The position numbers were made by a program, and so were the translations under genes. The notes beneath the pieces were generated by a model, which was given only the letters and a program-made list of their open reading frames with translations, was not told the origin of the DNA and made no database searches. Positions 11,836 through 24,839 of a stretch of DNA of 64,000 nucleotides are shown here, one piece after another. The DNA lies in NCBI GenBank assembly GCA_020205615.1, contig CM035167.1, forward strand, positions 136,290,568-136,354,567, given 5' to 3'. Position 1 is the stretch's first letter, and each line of letters starts with the position of its first letter. Source of the stretch: Panax quinquefolius (Eukaryota; Streptophyta; Magnoliopsida; Apiales; Araliaceae).

Positions 11836-14534
11836 CTAGAAGACCCCAAATTTTATAAATAAAGATGAATTTTTTTATAAATATTATTTTTGAATATTAT
11901 GGAATAAATTTGATATAATGTTATAGTTGTGGGTAATATTTATAAATTTTGCAAAGTAAGCAAGTTGTTATAAAATATTCGTTTGGTCTGGGAATATTCT
12001 TTTTGTTCTGGAATATTCAGTATACGACTACCAATCATTAGTAGACCCTAATAACGAAAGTATTGTCGTAGTTAAAAAATCGACAAAATTATTTTTCTAT
12101 AAAAATAACTACAGAGGTGTTACCATTAAAACCGCTGAACTACCCTAGAGTAAAAGTACAATGAATACGCCAGAGTTGATAAGTAGCACACGATATTGAT
12201 TATTGATGTTTACGTGAGAAGTCACTCACCTATGCTTCAATTATTACTACAAGAATTCACGCCGCATCATATCTCTTATATTATCGATTCAATTATCACA
12301 CAAGATTATCATCAGATAATATGTTATATTATTAATTGAGACGACAAGTTATAAATGATTAATAATTGTTGAAAGATTAAAATGTGTTGATTAAAAATAA
12401 AATGATTTGTGGTAATATTTATTCAATCCTCGATGTATATAAAGAGTCCATATATGAGACGCTTGTGGTAACTTTGATTATTTTATGGGGGGCCATATGT
12501 CATCATCTAAGAGTCTCTTCACAATAAGAATTACCTTTGTGAATAGTAATTACCTTTGTGAATAGTAATTACCTTCATCGATAGTATTTAATCATCAATA
12601 GTAATTACCTTTGTGAATAGTAATTACCTTCACAATAAGATTTACCTTCGTCAATAGTATTTACCTTCATCGATAGTATTTACCTTTGTGAATAGTAATT
12701 ACCTTTGTGAATAGTAATTACCTTCGTCAATAGTAATTACCCTTCGCAAATAGTAGTTATCCCTTCAATATTACCAAGAGTTAACTCGCTTCTTCTATGT
12801 TCCAAGGGTTAATTACCCCTTCATGAAATAGTAGTTGTCTCTTCAATATTACCAAGAGTCATTTTGACCCTTCCGTTAAGACCAAGAGCCACCCTCGCTT
12901 TTCTATAAATAGAAAGCTCATTCCTTCATTATTTCTTACGAATTCATCAAACTCTGAGAGAAAACTATAGAGAAAAGAAGAAAAGTATTCGCTACTTCAC
13001 TTTTCCAATATTCAGCCTTCTAAGTTAGAATATTATTTGTTGTACTCGTAAGAGGTATTATTCTTTCTTATTCATGAAGAGAACTGCTGTATTCCATTTC
13101 TAATTATTCTATTGAATAACTTTGTATACGCCGATCTACCCTATACTTGGTGACATTCTTCTATTATTCTCATTGGAACATCCTATCTGTGTGTTTTACA
13201 CCTTGACAGTTCCGTCTTTTTATTATTATTCTGTTGAATATCCTCATGCGTGTGTTTTACACCGACACTGGTTCCATTTTTATTATTCCGCTTTATTATT
13301 ATTCGGATATCCTGGCATCGTCTTTATACGCCTGGACCGGTTCCATCATTTATTATTCCGCATTTATTATTCTGTTAGAACATCCTGTCGGTGTGAATTT
13401 CACCTAACATGGTTTCGTTATTATTATTCGCTGAATAACTCACTGTAAGGCCTATCGCATACATGGTGATTTCTTTTGTTATTCCATTCTTTATTATACC
13501 CAAATAAGTAAAACTTTGACTTTTATACTCCATGAAATTAGTGGAATATCCTCGATATTTGCGTTTCATCCAAAGATCTTTCATGGAAATATTCTTCCGA
13601 TCATTCTTTAATTTTACTCTACAAAAACAAAGATTATCATGTTGACAATTTGGACGTTAATAATTCCCGGATAAAATAATTCTTGAACTTATTTTATTGA
13701 ATTCTTATATCATTGTCATCATCCTCATATGTTTATATTATGTTGAAAGTCATCTCATACTCAGTGTGCATAGATGGACTTGGTATGATTATGACCGAGA
13801 GACTATTCGGTGTAATCATGGTATCGTAATGTTACAAATGATGTGATAAAAATCCTCGGTGGTAGTAGTGCATTGATGGACAATTGTTGGCATGATCATG
13901 ACCATTAATGAATACACAACTATTCTCGCCCGTAGTGCATGAAATAATTGTGGTCGTGATACTAAAGAATATCCTCGGCGTAGTAGTGGGGTGATTCGAT
14001 GATGTGGAATTTTATTAAAGTCGAGTCTCGAGATATAACGTTGATGAAAACCTTTTAAATCATAAAAGATAGTAGATTTTATTTTCTACTTGACTCTTTT
14101 AATGGATTGCTTATTCACCGCAGCTTAAACTTGTTGTCTATTGTATTTTATCGGTTAACATTGTTGAAGGCTAATGATAATTTATTCTGCATTATCTTAG
14201 TCATAATATTTCTTACTGAGCTAGTTGAGCTCACCTTTTCTTTCACTGTTCTCTTCAGGAAATGAGAATATAGTTGGGACGAGTCGGGGAAAAGAGTGAT
14301 GGTCCCGAAGATAGCATTAGTAGTCCTCACTATTCTGTTAAATAGTGTGATGATAAATGTAATGAGGACTCCTTTTGAGTTTGTATAATATCTAGTAGAC
14401 AATATTTGTATTCAAACTCACAGTTTATGTCATATTGTACACGACAGTTATATTAGTAAGTTGTATTTAAATTCTGTACCATGTATCTGACTACTCAAGA
14501 TGGGTGATGTATACCTAATTTTAAGGGCGTCACA
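11836..14534 (+). repeat. 5' LTR of element 1
   Basis: 2699 bp. The order of landmarks is the start (mutated to CTAGAAGACC), an AT-rich U3, units of about 19 bp around AATAGTAATTACCTTTGTG (12536-12730), a TATA box (12903), a run of repeats of about 58 bp with TTATTATTATTCTGTTG and GTTTTACACC (13140-13440), the TCATCATCCTCATGTTTATA region, and the end CTAATTTTAAGGGCGTCACA. Confidence 0.88.
12903..12911 (+). promoter_or_regulatory. Probable LTR promoter TATA box
   Basis: CTATAAATA lies just upstream of a conserved block (GAAAGCTCATTCCTTCATTA). The same site is at 18774-18782 and 21894-21902, but in the 3' LTR of element 2 it is damaged (TCAGAAATAA near 38100). Its place after the 19-bp repeats suggests the U3/R boundary lies shortly downstream. 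This is inferred from sequence only. Confidence 0.55.
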
Positions 14535-14535
14535 G

Positions 14536-14550
14536 TTGGTATCAAAGCTT
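14536..14550 (+). promoter_or_regulatory. Primer-binding site of element 1
   Basis: TTGGTATCAAAGCTT begins one base after the 5' LTR. It resembles the complement of the 3' end of initiator methionine tRNA (TGGTATCAGAGC), the usual primer of plant Ty3/gypsy elements, with one substitution. Confidence 0.75.
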
Positions 14551-14699
14551 AGGGATATGATCCCTGGTTGAGATGTGAGATAAGAACTAGGAGGGGAGAG
14601 ACGGGGAATTCCTTCGCTAGTATGACCTACCTAAATTTATTTGGTATTTAATTGGTCGGTCAGAGTATAGGGATAATATATGATATGTTAATTAACCCT

Positions 14700-15870
14700 T
14701 GTTTTATGACAGTGTTTGAGAATGACATCTGAAAATGCTGAGATAAGCAATTAAGCACATGAGAGTGTTGATTTAGCTCAAACAAAAGGTAACGACCAAC
14801 AATACGATAATAATCATACTAGTGGCAACGGCTATCAGAACAATGATAACCATCGTGGGGGAAATTATCATGCTAAGAATGGTAACCACTTCGGTGGTAA
14901 TCATGGCAAAGATAATAGAAGTGGAAATTGCAAGAAGAGAAAGTCATTTAGCTCAATTTTGTTGTGCACCAAAGTCAAGTCTAGCTGGGACGGTGGCACC
15001 AAAGGTGGATATGGACAAAACAAAGTCGTTGGTTTTAGAAGTGCATTTTCACGACTTCTCAAAAAGCGTAGAAACCGAACGGGTTAAGCACGGGTTAGTT
15101 AATTATAAATTGCGAAGTCTATACCTTATAAGATACCTGGGTTCTACCTATTATTTTTTTCTCTCTTGCTTCAAGCGTTCAACCTTTAAATTTGACTCCG
15201 GAGAAGTTAGACTTTGACTTATTGGTTGAAACTTCGTTAGTAGGAGCCTTCGTTACCACTACTATTTTTAAATCTTGTTTGATTCAAATAAACACTTTCA
15301 CGTTACGTGTCGATCTTATCTTTTTGAAAATACTTGCCTTTGATGTGATTTTAAGAATCAATTGGTTAACTACTCATCATGTTTTTCGTAAGGTTATTAG
15401 CTTTTATATTCATAACCCACCTGTTGTGCGAATTCAAGTAACCAAACTACTAAAGTTAATTATTGTCATATCAAGCCATAAGTAAAGAGCCCCGAACCTT
15501 TCGTTGTTGACTTCCTTGTGGAATACACCAATCGCCGGACTTTCAGAGGCGACATCGTGAATGAAGATGACAAGTTTATAGGTATCATTGTGAGGTGCTA
15601 TCTAGGTTAAGGGATGAAGTCACAGGTTGGTATCAATGTGATGTACTATCCAAGTCTTGGATGAGAGTCACAGCTTTGAATGATATTTCTATTATTAATA
15701 AATTTCTGGCGTATTCTTGAAGACTTCTTAGCCTACTTAGAGCGTGAAATCGAATTTCATATCGACCCCAAAGACAAAAACCCATTTCTTAAACCCTCAA
15801 ATATTTCTTCAACTAAAATGAATAGCTTTACGTGGTTTATGATGAAAGTCATAATAAAAGCATTGGACTA
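14700..15870 (+). pseudogene. Decayed gag, protease and RT remnants of element 1
   Basis: Short pieces match element 2 in order. A Gag-like start (ATGACATCTGAAAATGCTGA, near 14725) is followed by a remnant of the basic zinc-knuckle region (14860-14960). A protease tail runs through LTPEKLDFDLLVETSLVGA and ILRINWLTTHH (15190-15480). The start of RT is seen in FLAYLEREIEFHIDP (15725-15775). The active-site DTG, the second zinc knuckle and nearly all of RT, RNase H and integrase are missing. It cannot encode a working polyprotein. Confidence 0.7.
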
Positions 15871-16984
15871 ATGAAAATCATGGGTATACGTGATATTAGT
15901 AAGTGTTATGATGAGTTATGTTGGTTAGTATGTGAAAACATGAAAGTTTCTTAAAAATCACAAGGAGTTAAAAACCGTAGTTTGGTGAAAAACGTAACAT
16001 GAAATTCAATTGACCAAATCTCCTATTATATTTTGAATTTTGAGTGTGGTCAAGTCCTAGAGTTAGATCTATGAGTTACCTAACTAATCCAAGTAGAATC
16101 ATTGAAAAAGGTGTTGTAGATTTTTTAAAGGACTGATTTTAGCAAAGGAGTCAAAACTTCAAAATGTCCAAAAAAGTTCACTGCCACGTTTTTTGTAAGG
16201 GCTGTTTCGGCCACTTAATTAGTGAGAAAAATTCAGGCCTTTTGGGACATAAAAGTATATGGTATAAAGAACATCGTGTCCAAAAATGAGCTCATTCCGA
16301 CTTAAAATGAGCAAGTTATGACCATTTCAATATTTAGGATTTTCTGACAAAAAATGCTATAACCGGAGTTCTACAACTCTGATGACCATGCAATTTAAAC
16401 TGAAGGCTCACATTAACATGTGTATGGTTCTGCCAAGATTTGGGAATTTCTGGAGTTAAACTTGAGGTAGCAAATTTCTTAAGGAATTAATTAGAAATTG
16501 ATTTTTGAAAAATAGTAAATAAATTTTAAAAATTTAGAGAAAATATATTTTTCATTATGGGACTATATTATGCTAAATCCCAGAAAAGAAATATTTTTGG
16601 AACTGATTTGATATTTTTCATAAAAATAGTTTGGTTACGAACATATGAGTTAAATATGTTATGTGAAGTAACAAAATTAGAAAATAGGATTTTATGGCTA
16701 GAGAATCCTATATAGAGTATATGCATATTTTTTGATGAGGGATTTGATCATTGGTGATGATATCTTATGAGTATGGCATTTTTGAATGATTAAATGCATT
16801 ATATGGTAAAGCGTAAACAATTAAAATAAATTGTTTATAAATTTAAGAAGTGATTAAAATATTGTTATAATATTAATGATATTAGATTATAAGATTATTA
16901 AGTGATTGATAACATGGAGATATTCTTGAATCTGGATAAATTATATTATAAATGTTTAATATTTATCCTTTATCTCATTTGATT
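15871..16984 (+). other. Non-coding internal stretch of element 1
   Basis: No gene is seen. The words around 16260-16340 (AAAATGAGCTCATTCCGACT, AGTTATGACCATTTCAATAT) are of a kind often met in LTRs or leaders of other plant gypsy elements. A fragment of a different LTR element may therefore be embedded here. This is inference from style only. Confidence 0.35.
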
Positions 16985-17600
16985 GATTCTTTATATCATC
17001 GACATGATCCTCATGCTTATATTATGTTGAAAGTCATCTGTGGCTCACGTGCGTAGATGGACTTGGTATGATTATGACCAGAGGATTTGTTGGTATAATC
17101 ATGACCGTAATTGAAAACACGATTATCTTTGGCACGTAGTGCATGGATAATTTGTGGTCGTGATATTAATGAATACACGATTATCTTTGCACGTAGTCAT
17201 GGATAATTGTGGTCGTGATACTAATGAATACACGATTATCTTTGCACGTGGTGCATGGATAATTTGTGGTCGTGATACTAATGAATACACGATTATCTTT
17301 GGTCGTAGTGCATGGATAATTTGTGGTCGTGATACTTAATGAATACACGATTATCTTTGGTAGTAGTGCATTGATAGACTTGGTATGATTATGACCAAGG
17401 ATTATTCGGATAATCATGATCGTAATTGAAAACACGAATATCCTTGGCAAGAAGTGCATGGATAATTCATGGTCGTGATACTATTAAGTCGCGCCTCAAA
17501 GATTATTGGTTTTACTGATTGTATATCTTTGGCTGTAGTGCAAAGATGAATTGTTAATGAATATCTTTGGTAGGATCATAAGATGAATTTAATATTTTAA
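16985..17600 (+). repeat. LTR-derived segment with amplified tandem repeat of about 57 bp
   Basis: The segment starts with the LTR words CCTCATGCTTATATTATGTT and GATGGACTTGGTATGATTAT. A unit containing GAATACACGATTATCTTTG then repeats at 17118, 17176, 17231, 17288 and 17346 (spacing 55-58 bp). In a normal family-A LTR this word occurs once or twice. At 17515-17590 it moves into family-B-like words (TATCTTTGGCTGTAGTGCAA). The open frames on both strands in it are repeat artefacts. Confidence 0.75.
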
Positions 17601-17674
17601 CGATAAAGGTATTCAAGGTATCCTCACCTCTTTATCATATCGTATCGCACTTAATTTCGAGGGCTAAATTTCAT

Positions 17675-17685
17675 AAGAAGGGAGG
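17675..17685 (+). promoter_or_regulatory. Polypurine tract of element 1
   Basis: AAGAAGGGAGG lies directly before the 3' LTR start (TTGTAAGACCC). The same sequence and upstream context (TTTCGAGGGC, AAATTTCAT) precede the 3' LTR of element 2. Confidence 0.8.
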
Positions 17686-20409
17686 TTGTAAGACCCAACT
17701 TTTATAAATAAAGATGAATTTTTTTATAAATATTATTTTGAATAGTATGGAATAAATTTGATATAATGTTATAGTTGTGGGTAATATTTATAAATTTTGC
17801 AAAGTAAGCAAGTTGTTATAAAATATTCGTTTGGTCTGGGAATATTCTTTTTGTCGGGGAATATTCGTGCGACGACTCAATCATTAGTGGACCCCATTAA
17901 CGGAAGTATTGTCGTAGTTAGAAAAATCGACAAAATTATTTTTCTATAAAAATAACTGGCGAGGTGTTATTATCATCAAAACTATTGAACTACCCTTAGT
18001 AAAAAGTACGAATGTCTGAATTAGTTGTATAGTAGCACACGATATTGATTATTGATGCTTTACGTGAGAAGTCACTCACCTACTTCAATTATTACTACAA
18101 TAAATTGCGCATCATATCTCTTATATTATTGATTCAATTATTGTCACAAGATATCTCATATAATATGTTATATTATTAATTGAGACGACAAGTTATAAAT
18201 GATTAATAATTGTTGAAAGATTAAAATGTGTGTTGATTAAAAATAAAATGATTTGTGGTAATATTTATTCAATCCTTGATGTATATAAAGAGTCCATTAT
18301 GAGACGTTTGTGGTAACTTTGATTATTTTATGGGGGGCCCATATGTCATCATCTAAGAGTCTCTTCGTCGATAGTAATTACCTTTGTGAATAGTAATTAC
18401 CTTTTGAATAAGTAATTACCTTCGTCAATAGTATTTACCTTCGTCAATAGTAATTACCTTTGTGAATAGTAATTACCTTTGTGAATAAGTAATTACCTTT
18501 GTGAATAGTAATTACCTTCATCGATAGTATTTACCTTCGTCGATAGTAATTACCTTTGTGAATAGTAATTACCTTTGTGAATAAGTAATTACCTTTGTCA
18601 ATAGTAATTACCCCTTCGCAAATAGTAGTTGTCCTTCAATATTACCAAGAGTTAATCTGCCTCTTCTGTGTTCCAAGGGTTAATTACCCCTTCATGAATA
18701 GTAGTTGTCTCTTCAATATTACCAAGAGTCATTTTGACCTTCGTTAAGACTCAAGAAGCCACCTCGCTTTTTCTATAAATAGAAAGCTCATTCCTTCATT
18801 ATTTCTTACTTAATTCATTGAAACTCTAGAGAGAAACTATAGAGAGAAGAAGAAAAGTATTCTCGCTACTTCACTTTTCCAATATTCAGTTCTTCTAAGG
18901 TAGGGAATATTATTTGTTGTACCGTAAAGAGGGTATTATTCTTTCTTATTCATGAAGAGAATCATTGTTATTCTATTTCTAATTATTACATTGGAATAAC
19001 CTATATCTGTGATACCCCTATACTTGGTGACATTCTTCATTATTTTGTTGGAACATCTTGTCATGTGTTTTACAATTTACTGGTTTCCGCCTCTTTATTA
19101 TTATTCTGTTGAATATCCATGCATGTGTTTTACACGGCACTGTTCCATTTTTTTATTATTCCGTCTTTATTATTCTCGTTTAATATCACATCATCTTATC
19201 TGCCGGACCGGTCCATCATTTATTATTCCGCATTTATTATTCTCGGTTGGAACATCCTGTTGCGGTGTGAATTTCACCGACACCGTTCCGTTATTATTAT
19301 TACTGTTGAATAACTGCGTATGCGAGGCCTATCGCATGCATGGTGATTTCTTTTGTTATTCCATTCTTTATTATACCCAAATTGGTTAAAACTTTGACTT
19401 CTATACTCCATGAAATTAGTGGAATATCCTCGATATTTGCGTTTCATCCAAAGATCTTTCATGGAAATATTTTTCCGATCATTCTTTAATTTTACTCTAC
19501 AAAACAAGATTATGTTGACAATTTGGGCGTTAATAATTCTGGATAAAATAATTCTTGAACTTGTTTTATTGAATTCTTATATCATTGTCATCATCCTCAT
19601 GTTTATATTATGTTGAAAGTCATCTCGTGGCTCAGTGCATAGATGGACTTGGTATGATTATGACGAGAGACTATTCCGGTTGTAATCATGGCCGTAATGT
19701 TACAAATGATGTGATAAAAATCCTCGATTAGTCAGTAGTGCATTGATGGACGATTGTTGGCATGATCATGACCATTAATGAATACACAACTATTCTCGGC
19801 CGTAGTGCATGAATAATTGTGGTCGTGATACTTAAAGAATATCCTCGGCCGTAAATGCGGGGTGATTCGATGATGTGGAATATTTATTAAAGTCGAGTCT
19901 CGAGATATAACGGTGATGAAAACCTTTTAAATCATAAAAGATAGTAGATTTTATTTTCTACTGACTCTTTTAATGGATTGCTTATTCCGCTATGATTAAA
20001 CTTGTTTGTCTATTGTATTTTATCGCTTTAACATTGTTGAAGGCTAATGATAATTTATTCTCGCATTATCTTAGTCATAATATTTCTTCTTGAGCTAGTT
20101 GAGCTCACCCTTTCTTTCACTTTTTCTCTTGAGAAATGAGAATATAGTTTGGACGAAGCCTGGGAAATGATTGATGGTCCCAAGATAGCATTAGTAGTCC
20201 TCACTATTCATTAAATAGTGTGATGATAAATGTAATGAGGACTCCTTTTGAGTTTGTATAATATCTAGTAGACAATATTTGTATTCAAACTCACGCTTTA
20301 TGTCGTATTGCATACCACATCGTTATATTAGTAAGTTGTATTTAAATTCTGTACCATGTATCTGACTACCCAAGATGGGTGATGTATACCTAATTTTGGG
20401 GGCGTCACA
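17686..20409 (+). repeat. 3' LTR of element 1
   Basis: 2724 bp, with the same landmark order as the 5' LTR: 19-bp units at 18366-18605, TATA box at 18774, 58-bp repeats at 19020-19330, and the end TTTTGGGGGCGTCACA. It is followed at once by the AAGTC target duplication. Confidence 0.88.
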
Positions 20410-20414
20410 AAGTC

Positions 20415-20940
20415 TCTATAACTTGTTCGTTGGACTTTGTGTTGTCTATTTTTCGATTGAATGCACCTCATACCTTGTGAGAGAGATTTTTTTCAGCATG
20501 TAGGTTTGATGTAATTTTACTTCACGCTCATTCGGATCCGATATTACATCATCATATCGTTCTTCTGCGTATGATTTGTCATGTTCTCTGTCTCGTTGTT
20601 GTTCAATAATATCCATTGCAAGCTGATCAGCATATTGCGTTCCAAATTGACATGATTGGCTTGCTAGTGGAACTAGTGTTGAATTCCCTTGTGTTGATCT
20701 GATTGGCATTACATCGTGAATTATAGATTCTTCTACATTTGTCAAGTTATGCAAGATCGTTATAATGCTTCATTCGTGTTCAATATCCACAATCGGTCTT
20801 GAATTTACCTTGTTCATCGATTTTCTACTCATTTCTAGAAAGAATTGTAAGGTTGCTTCATCTGATATACTGATCGGTGGAATGTCGCTTCTAATCTGAA
20901 ATTTGATTGACAATGTTGTTGCGTTTGTGTCTAGCCGTAA
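20415..20940 (-). pseudogene. MULE transposase fragment, second N-terminal segment
   Basis: The minus-strand frame gives FQIRSDIPPISISDEATLQF, then a stop in a GAATGA context, then an acidic hydrophilic segment (MDIIEQQRDREHDKSYAEER and DDVISDPNE) typical of the linker of plant MULE transposases. It continues the N-terminal fragment at 39721-39866. When the element-2 insertion and one copy of its target duplication are left out, the frame runs straight on from ...ICGAFL into RLDTNATT. On its other side it is broken by element 1. Confidence 0.68.
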
Positions 20941-22408
20941 TTGTAAGACCCCAGCTTTTATAAATAAAGATGAATTTTCTATAAATATTATTTTTGAATA
21001 TTATGGAATAAATTTGATATAATGTTATAGTTGTGGGTAATATTTATAAATTTTGCAAAAGTAAGCAAGTTGTTATAAAATATTCGTTTGGTTCAGAATA
21101 TTCTTTTTTCTCGGGAATATTTGTATCGACGGCTCCAATCATTAGTGGACCCTATAACGGATGTATTGTCATAGTTAAAAAACGACAAAATTATCTTTCT
21201 ATAAAAATAACTACGAGGTGTTATCGTTAAAACCGTTGAACTACCCTATGGTAAAAGTACGATGTCTACGTGGTTGCATAGTAGCACACTCAGTATTGAT
21301 TATTGATACTTACGTGAGAAGTCACTTAGCTATACTCAATTATTGCTACAAATAATTCTTTGCATCATATCTCTTATATTATTGATTCAATTATCATTAC
21401 AAGATTATCATCATATAATATGTTATATTATTAATTGAGACGACAAGTTATAAATGATTAATAATTGTTGAAAGATTAAAAATGTGTTGATTAAAAATAA
21501 AATGATTTGTGGTAATATTTATTCAATCCTTGATGTATATAAAGAGTCTGTTATGAGACGTTTGTGGTAACTTTGATTATTTTATGGGGGCCATATATGT
21601 CATCATCTAAGAGTTTCTTCAATCGATAAGAATTACCTTTGTGAATAGAAATTACCTTTGTGAATAGTAATTACCTTCGTCAATAGTATTTACCTTCGTC
21701 AATAGTAATTACCTTCGTCAATAGTAATTATCCCTTCACAAATAGTAGTTGTCCCTTCAATATTACCAAGAGTTAACTGCCTCTTCGGTGTTCCAAAGGT
21801 TAATTACCCCTTCGCAAATAGTAGTTGTCTCTTCAATATTACCAAGAGTCATTTTGACCCTTCGTTAAGACCAAGAGCCACCCTCAGTTTTTCTATAAAT
21901 AGAAAGCTCATTCCTTCATTATTTCTTACGAATTCATTGAAACTCTGAGAGAAACTATAGAGAGAAAGAAAGAAAGTATTCTCACTACTTCACTTTTCCA
22001 ATATTCGGTTCTTCTAAGGTAGGGAATATTATTTGTTGTACTCGTAAAGGGTGTTATTCTTTCTTATTCATGAAGAGAAGCTGTTGTTATTCCATTGCTT
22101 ATTATTCTATTGGAATAACTTTGTATCTGCTGATTTACCCTATACTTGGTGACATTCTTCTATTATTCTCGCTGGAACATCACGTGCATGTGTTTTACAC
22201 CGACTGGTTCCGCTCTTTATTATTATTCTGCTTGGAACATCCATGCATGTGTTTTACACCGACCGGTTCCGCTCTTTATTATTATTCTGTTGGAACATCC
22301 TGCATGCATGCGTTTTACTGGACTGGTTCCGTTATTTATTATTCTCATTGGAATAACTCGCTGTGCGGTCTATCGCATGCATGGTGATTTCTTTTGTTAT
22401 TCCATTCT
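20941..22408 (+). repeat. 5' LTR of element 2, left part
   Basis: This is the family-A LTR from its start through the 19-bp units (21625-21735), TATA box (21894) and 58-bp repeats (22140-22370), up to TTGTTATTCCATTCT. There the CACTA element begins. The LTR resumes at 31270 after the 3-bp duplication. Confidence 0.88.
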
Positions 22409-22770
22409 CACTACAATAAAAAAAACTTATCAATGATCGCTTATCAGCCGATCGCTTGCGCGGTCGCAGATAAGCTATCTGTGATCGAAAGTGCGATCGG
22501 CCGATAGTCGTCATATAAAATCTGGTCACCGGGATGCACATCGGCGACCACTATTAGCTGACAAGAGATATCTGCGGCCGCTATGAAGCGAATCAAATGA
22601 CAAATCCGGTCATTTGAGTGAAATCGACATGGTCCAGGGCCAAAGTGACATGGTCCACGTGTCGTGACCATTATCAATGACACTTGGCGATCGCCGATCT
22701 TCTATCGTCGTCGCTAATAACGTTCGGCGACCCGCATCGCGGTCGATATATGAAAAAAATTACTGACCCG
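22409..22770. repeat. CACTA left terminus and subterminal repeats
   Basis: GC-richer than its surroundings, with many copies in both orientations of a short motif close to TATCAGCGACC or GATCGGCGACC (for example CTTATCAGCCGATCGC). In CACTA elements such arrays bind the small TNPA-type protein; that role is inferred here. Confidence 0.7.
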
Positions 22771-23200
22771 ATTTTTCTTTGTTTTGCGAAATTCCCAAAA
22801 ACACATACTGCTTTCTACCCTTTTTATCCCAACACACATACACACCAAGATAAACAACATACAAAATAATATAAACATCCATCGTCCACCAACACATACA
22901 CCAAACTAGTATATAAACCTTTAAAAACCAATATGATTTGAATAAATATAATAACATTTCAAAACTTGTTTAAGTAACATATATACAAACATCCAAATAA
23001 TGAATATATAAGTACAAGGTTATGTCAAGCGTCATCCCTCCTTGATCACCACAGAATTAACAAAATAATAAAATAAGTTACAAATATAATAAATATGTTG
23101 ATCTTTGGTATATATTACGACAATACATACAATAAATTGATTTTATACCTCGTCGCCATCCCCATGTCATCCTGCTGCTGCTTTGCTTCTCTCTTGCTTG
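22771..23200. other. CACTA internal spacer, no gene seen
   Basis: AT-rich with many ACACA and CATA words (for example AACACACATACACACCAAG). Open frames on both strands are short and of low complexity, and no protein motif was recognised. Confidence 0.4.
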
Positions 23201-24790
23201 ACTAACTCCTCGGATCAAGAGCCCCAGGTGCCTTGATATCTTGAAGATTTCGATCTTGACATATAGCTCTCACACAAGTCGGTAGGAGTATGAGCAATTT
23301 GGATGACTCGATGATATGTGAAGACTGGGTAGCAGAGCTTGCGAGCCATTGAAGGATGGGCGTCGTCGTTGTCCTTGACCTTTAATGTAGTTCTTCTTCT
23401 GTGACGCCCTCTCCCACAACTCTTGATCGATAAAGGCGGACGTGGAGTGCCTTCGGGATAAGCGCTATTCATTCGATAAACGTTTATAAGTATCCTGTCA
23501 TCATGTTAACACTTAAATAGTTAAAAATAATATTTTGTAAGTATTAATAAACAAGATCGGGTTATTAAAACTTATTACCGCTATCTCTCTGATAGCCTCG
23601 AGGCGGAACCATCACGGGTGGCCACGTACACATCCGACCGATGGATAGGGTGACCTTGAGGCCGAGACTCTATACAAAACAACCTGAATATTACTAAGTA
23701 AAAATGGGATATTTTCTACAATTCATGATTGTAAACATATTAAAACTTGTAAATCGTGCGGCAGGTTGATATATCTTTAATTGTGAAATCTTGCCGCCCT
23801 TGTATGTTCCTTTAGCCTTTTTCGCCATCGGATACACCCGAGGCTCATTGGTGGCGGCGGATTTTTCGTCTTTTCACCCACTCTCTCACTCTCCATTGGG
23901 CACACATCTCAAACCCGTATGGATGGGTGCACCACCGAGACTATGCTTTCGTGCATATAATCCTCTCCACGGCACGGATGGTCGATCTCGGCATTGTGAA
24001 TGGCTTTTTGTCGTTCTTTATTCAAGTTGTCCTTGAGTGCGGACCGCACACTTTTGCCAAAATAATATACGAATCAATTTGAAGCTGCGGCGTCCTCCCA
24101 TCTATATACCTTTTACGCAAATAAAAAATAATAATAACATTACTAAATAATTATCCTTTGAATATTATATTAATATTATATAAATATTATTTGTCATAAT
24201 TAAAAAAACATACACGAAATTACGCCCCTGCAACGTCCTTGTGGGCGATAGGTGTGCTTCATACGTAATCACGGTGTGTAGGCCAATTACATAAACACAA
24301 TTTGTGATATGCACTTGACAATCTTATTATCTGAAAAATCACTATAATATACAACATCAATTAGCATATATTAAAGCAATTTACATCTAAGTTATAATAT
24401 TTGTGAACATTTTCAAACTTATACTTATAATACTTAAAAAAAATTAAATCATAGTCTCCCCTATAATATAGACTAGCCACATGCACGACGGCATGCATAT
24501 ATGGATATTTCTAGGCACCCAAGACATAAACCAAGAGAAATATACAAATTTTCAATACAATAAGACCAAAACAAAACATTACCAATATAATATCAATCAA
24601 AACATTACCAATATGCAATAAATGGAATCTTAAATGCTTTTATATAAATGATATATCGGGACGACGTCGTCTTTATTAGGAGGAGGCGAATCTGAATAAG
24701 AATCCGATCATCGGGATTAGTAGGGGCCTTGGGCACATTATTAGGCCCCCTACCCAAGCCGCGCTTTTTCTGCGCTGCTTCAGAAGCCAT
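23200..24790 (-). pseudogene. Candidate second CACTA gene (TNPA-like position), unrecognised
   Basis: A minus-strand start at 24790 gives MASEAAQKKRGLGRGPNNVP, a basic Gly/Arg/Lys-rich opening often seen in the second gene of plant CACTA elements. Further downstream are pieces such as YPMAKKAKGTYKGGKISQLK (near 23800) and HPSMARKLCYPVF (near 23330). They lie in different frames separated by AT-rich, intron-like DNA. I could not assign a domain. The call rests on position, strand and the style of the N-terminus. Confidence 0.4.
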
Positions 24791-24839
24791 CTGTATATTA
24801 CAAATTTCAAGATGTTATTAGGAGTCATATTTGATTACA

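Larger units (their letters stand above)
11836..20409 (+). mobile_element. LTR retrotransposon element 1 (Ty3/gypsy, family A), internally deleted
   Basis: This is a complete element with two LTRs (11836-14534 and 17686-20409), an initiator-Met-tRNA-type primer-binding site, a polypurine tract, and a 5-bp target duplication AAGTC at 11831-11835 and 20410-20414. The internal region of about 3.15 kb keeps only scraps of gag, protease and reverse transcriptase, so it is non-autonomous. It interrupts the minus-strand MULE transposase between the pieces at 20415 and 11835. Element 2 has the same LTR, primer site and purine tract and could be a relative of its helper. Confidence 0.88.

Noticed and set aside
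12536..12730. CRISPR-like look of the 19-bp repeats
   Set aside because: Units abut with no unique spacers, occur in four LTR copies, and the DNA is a plant nuclear genome.
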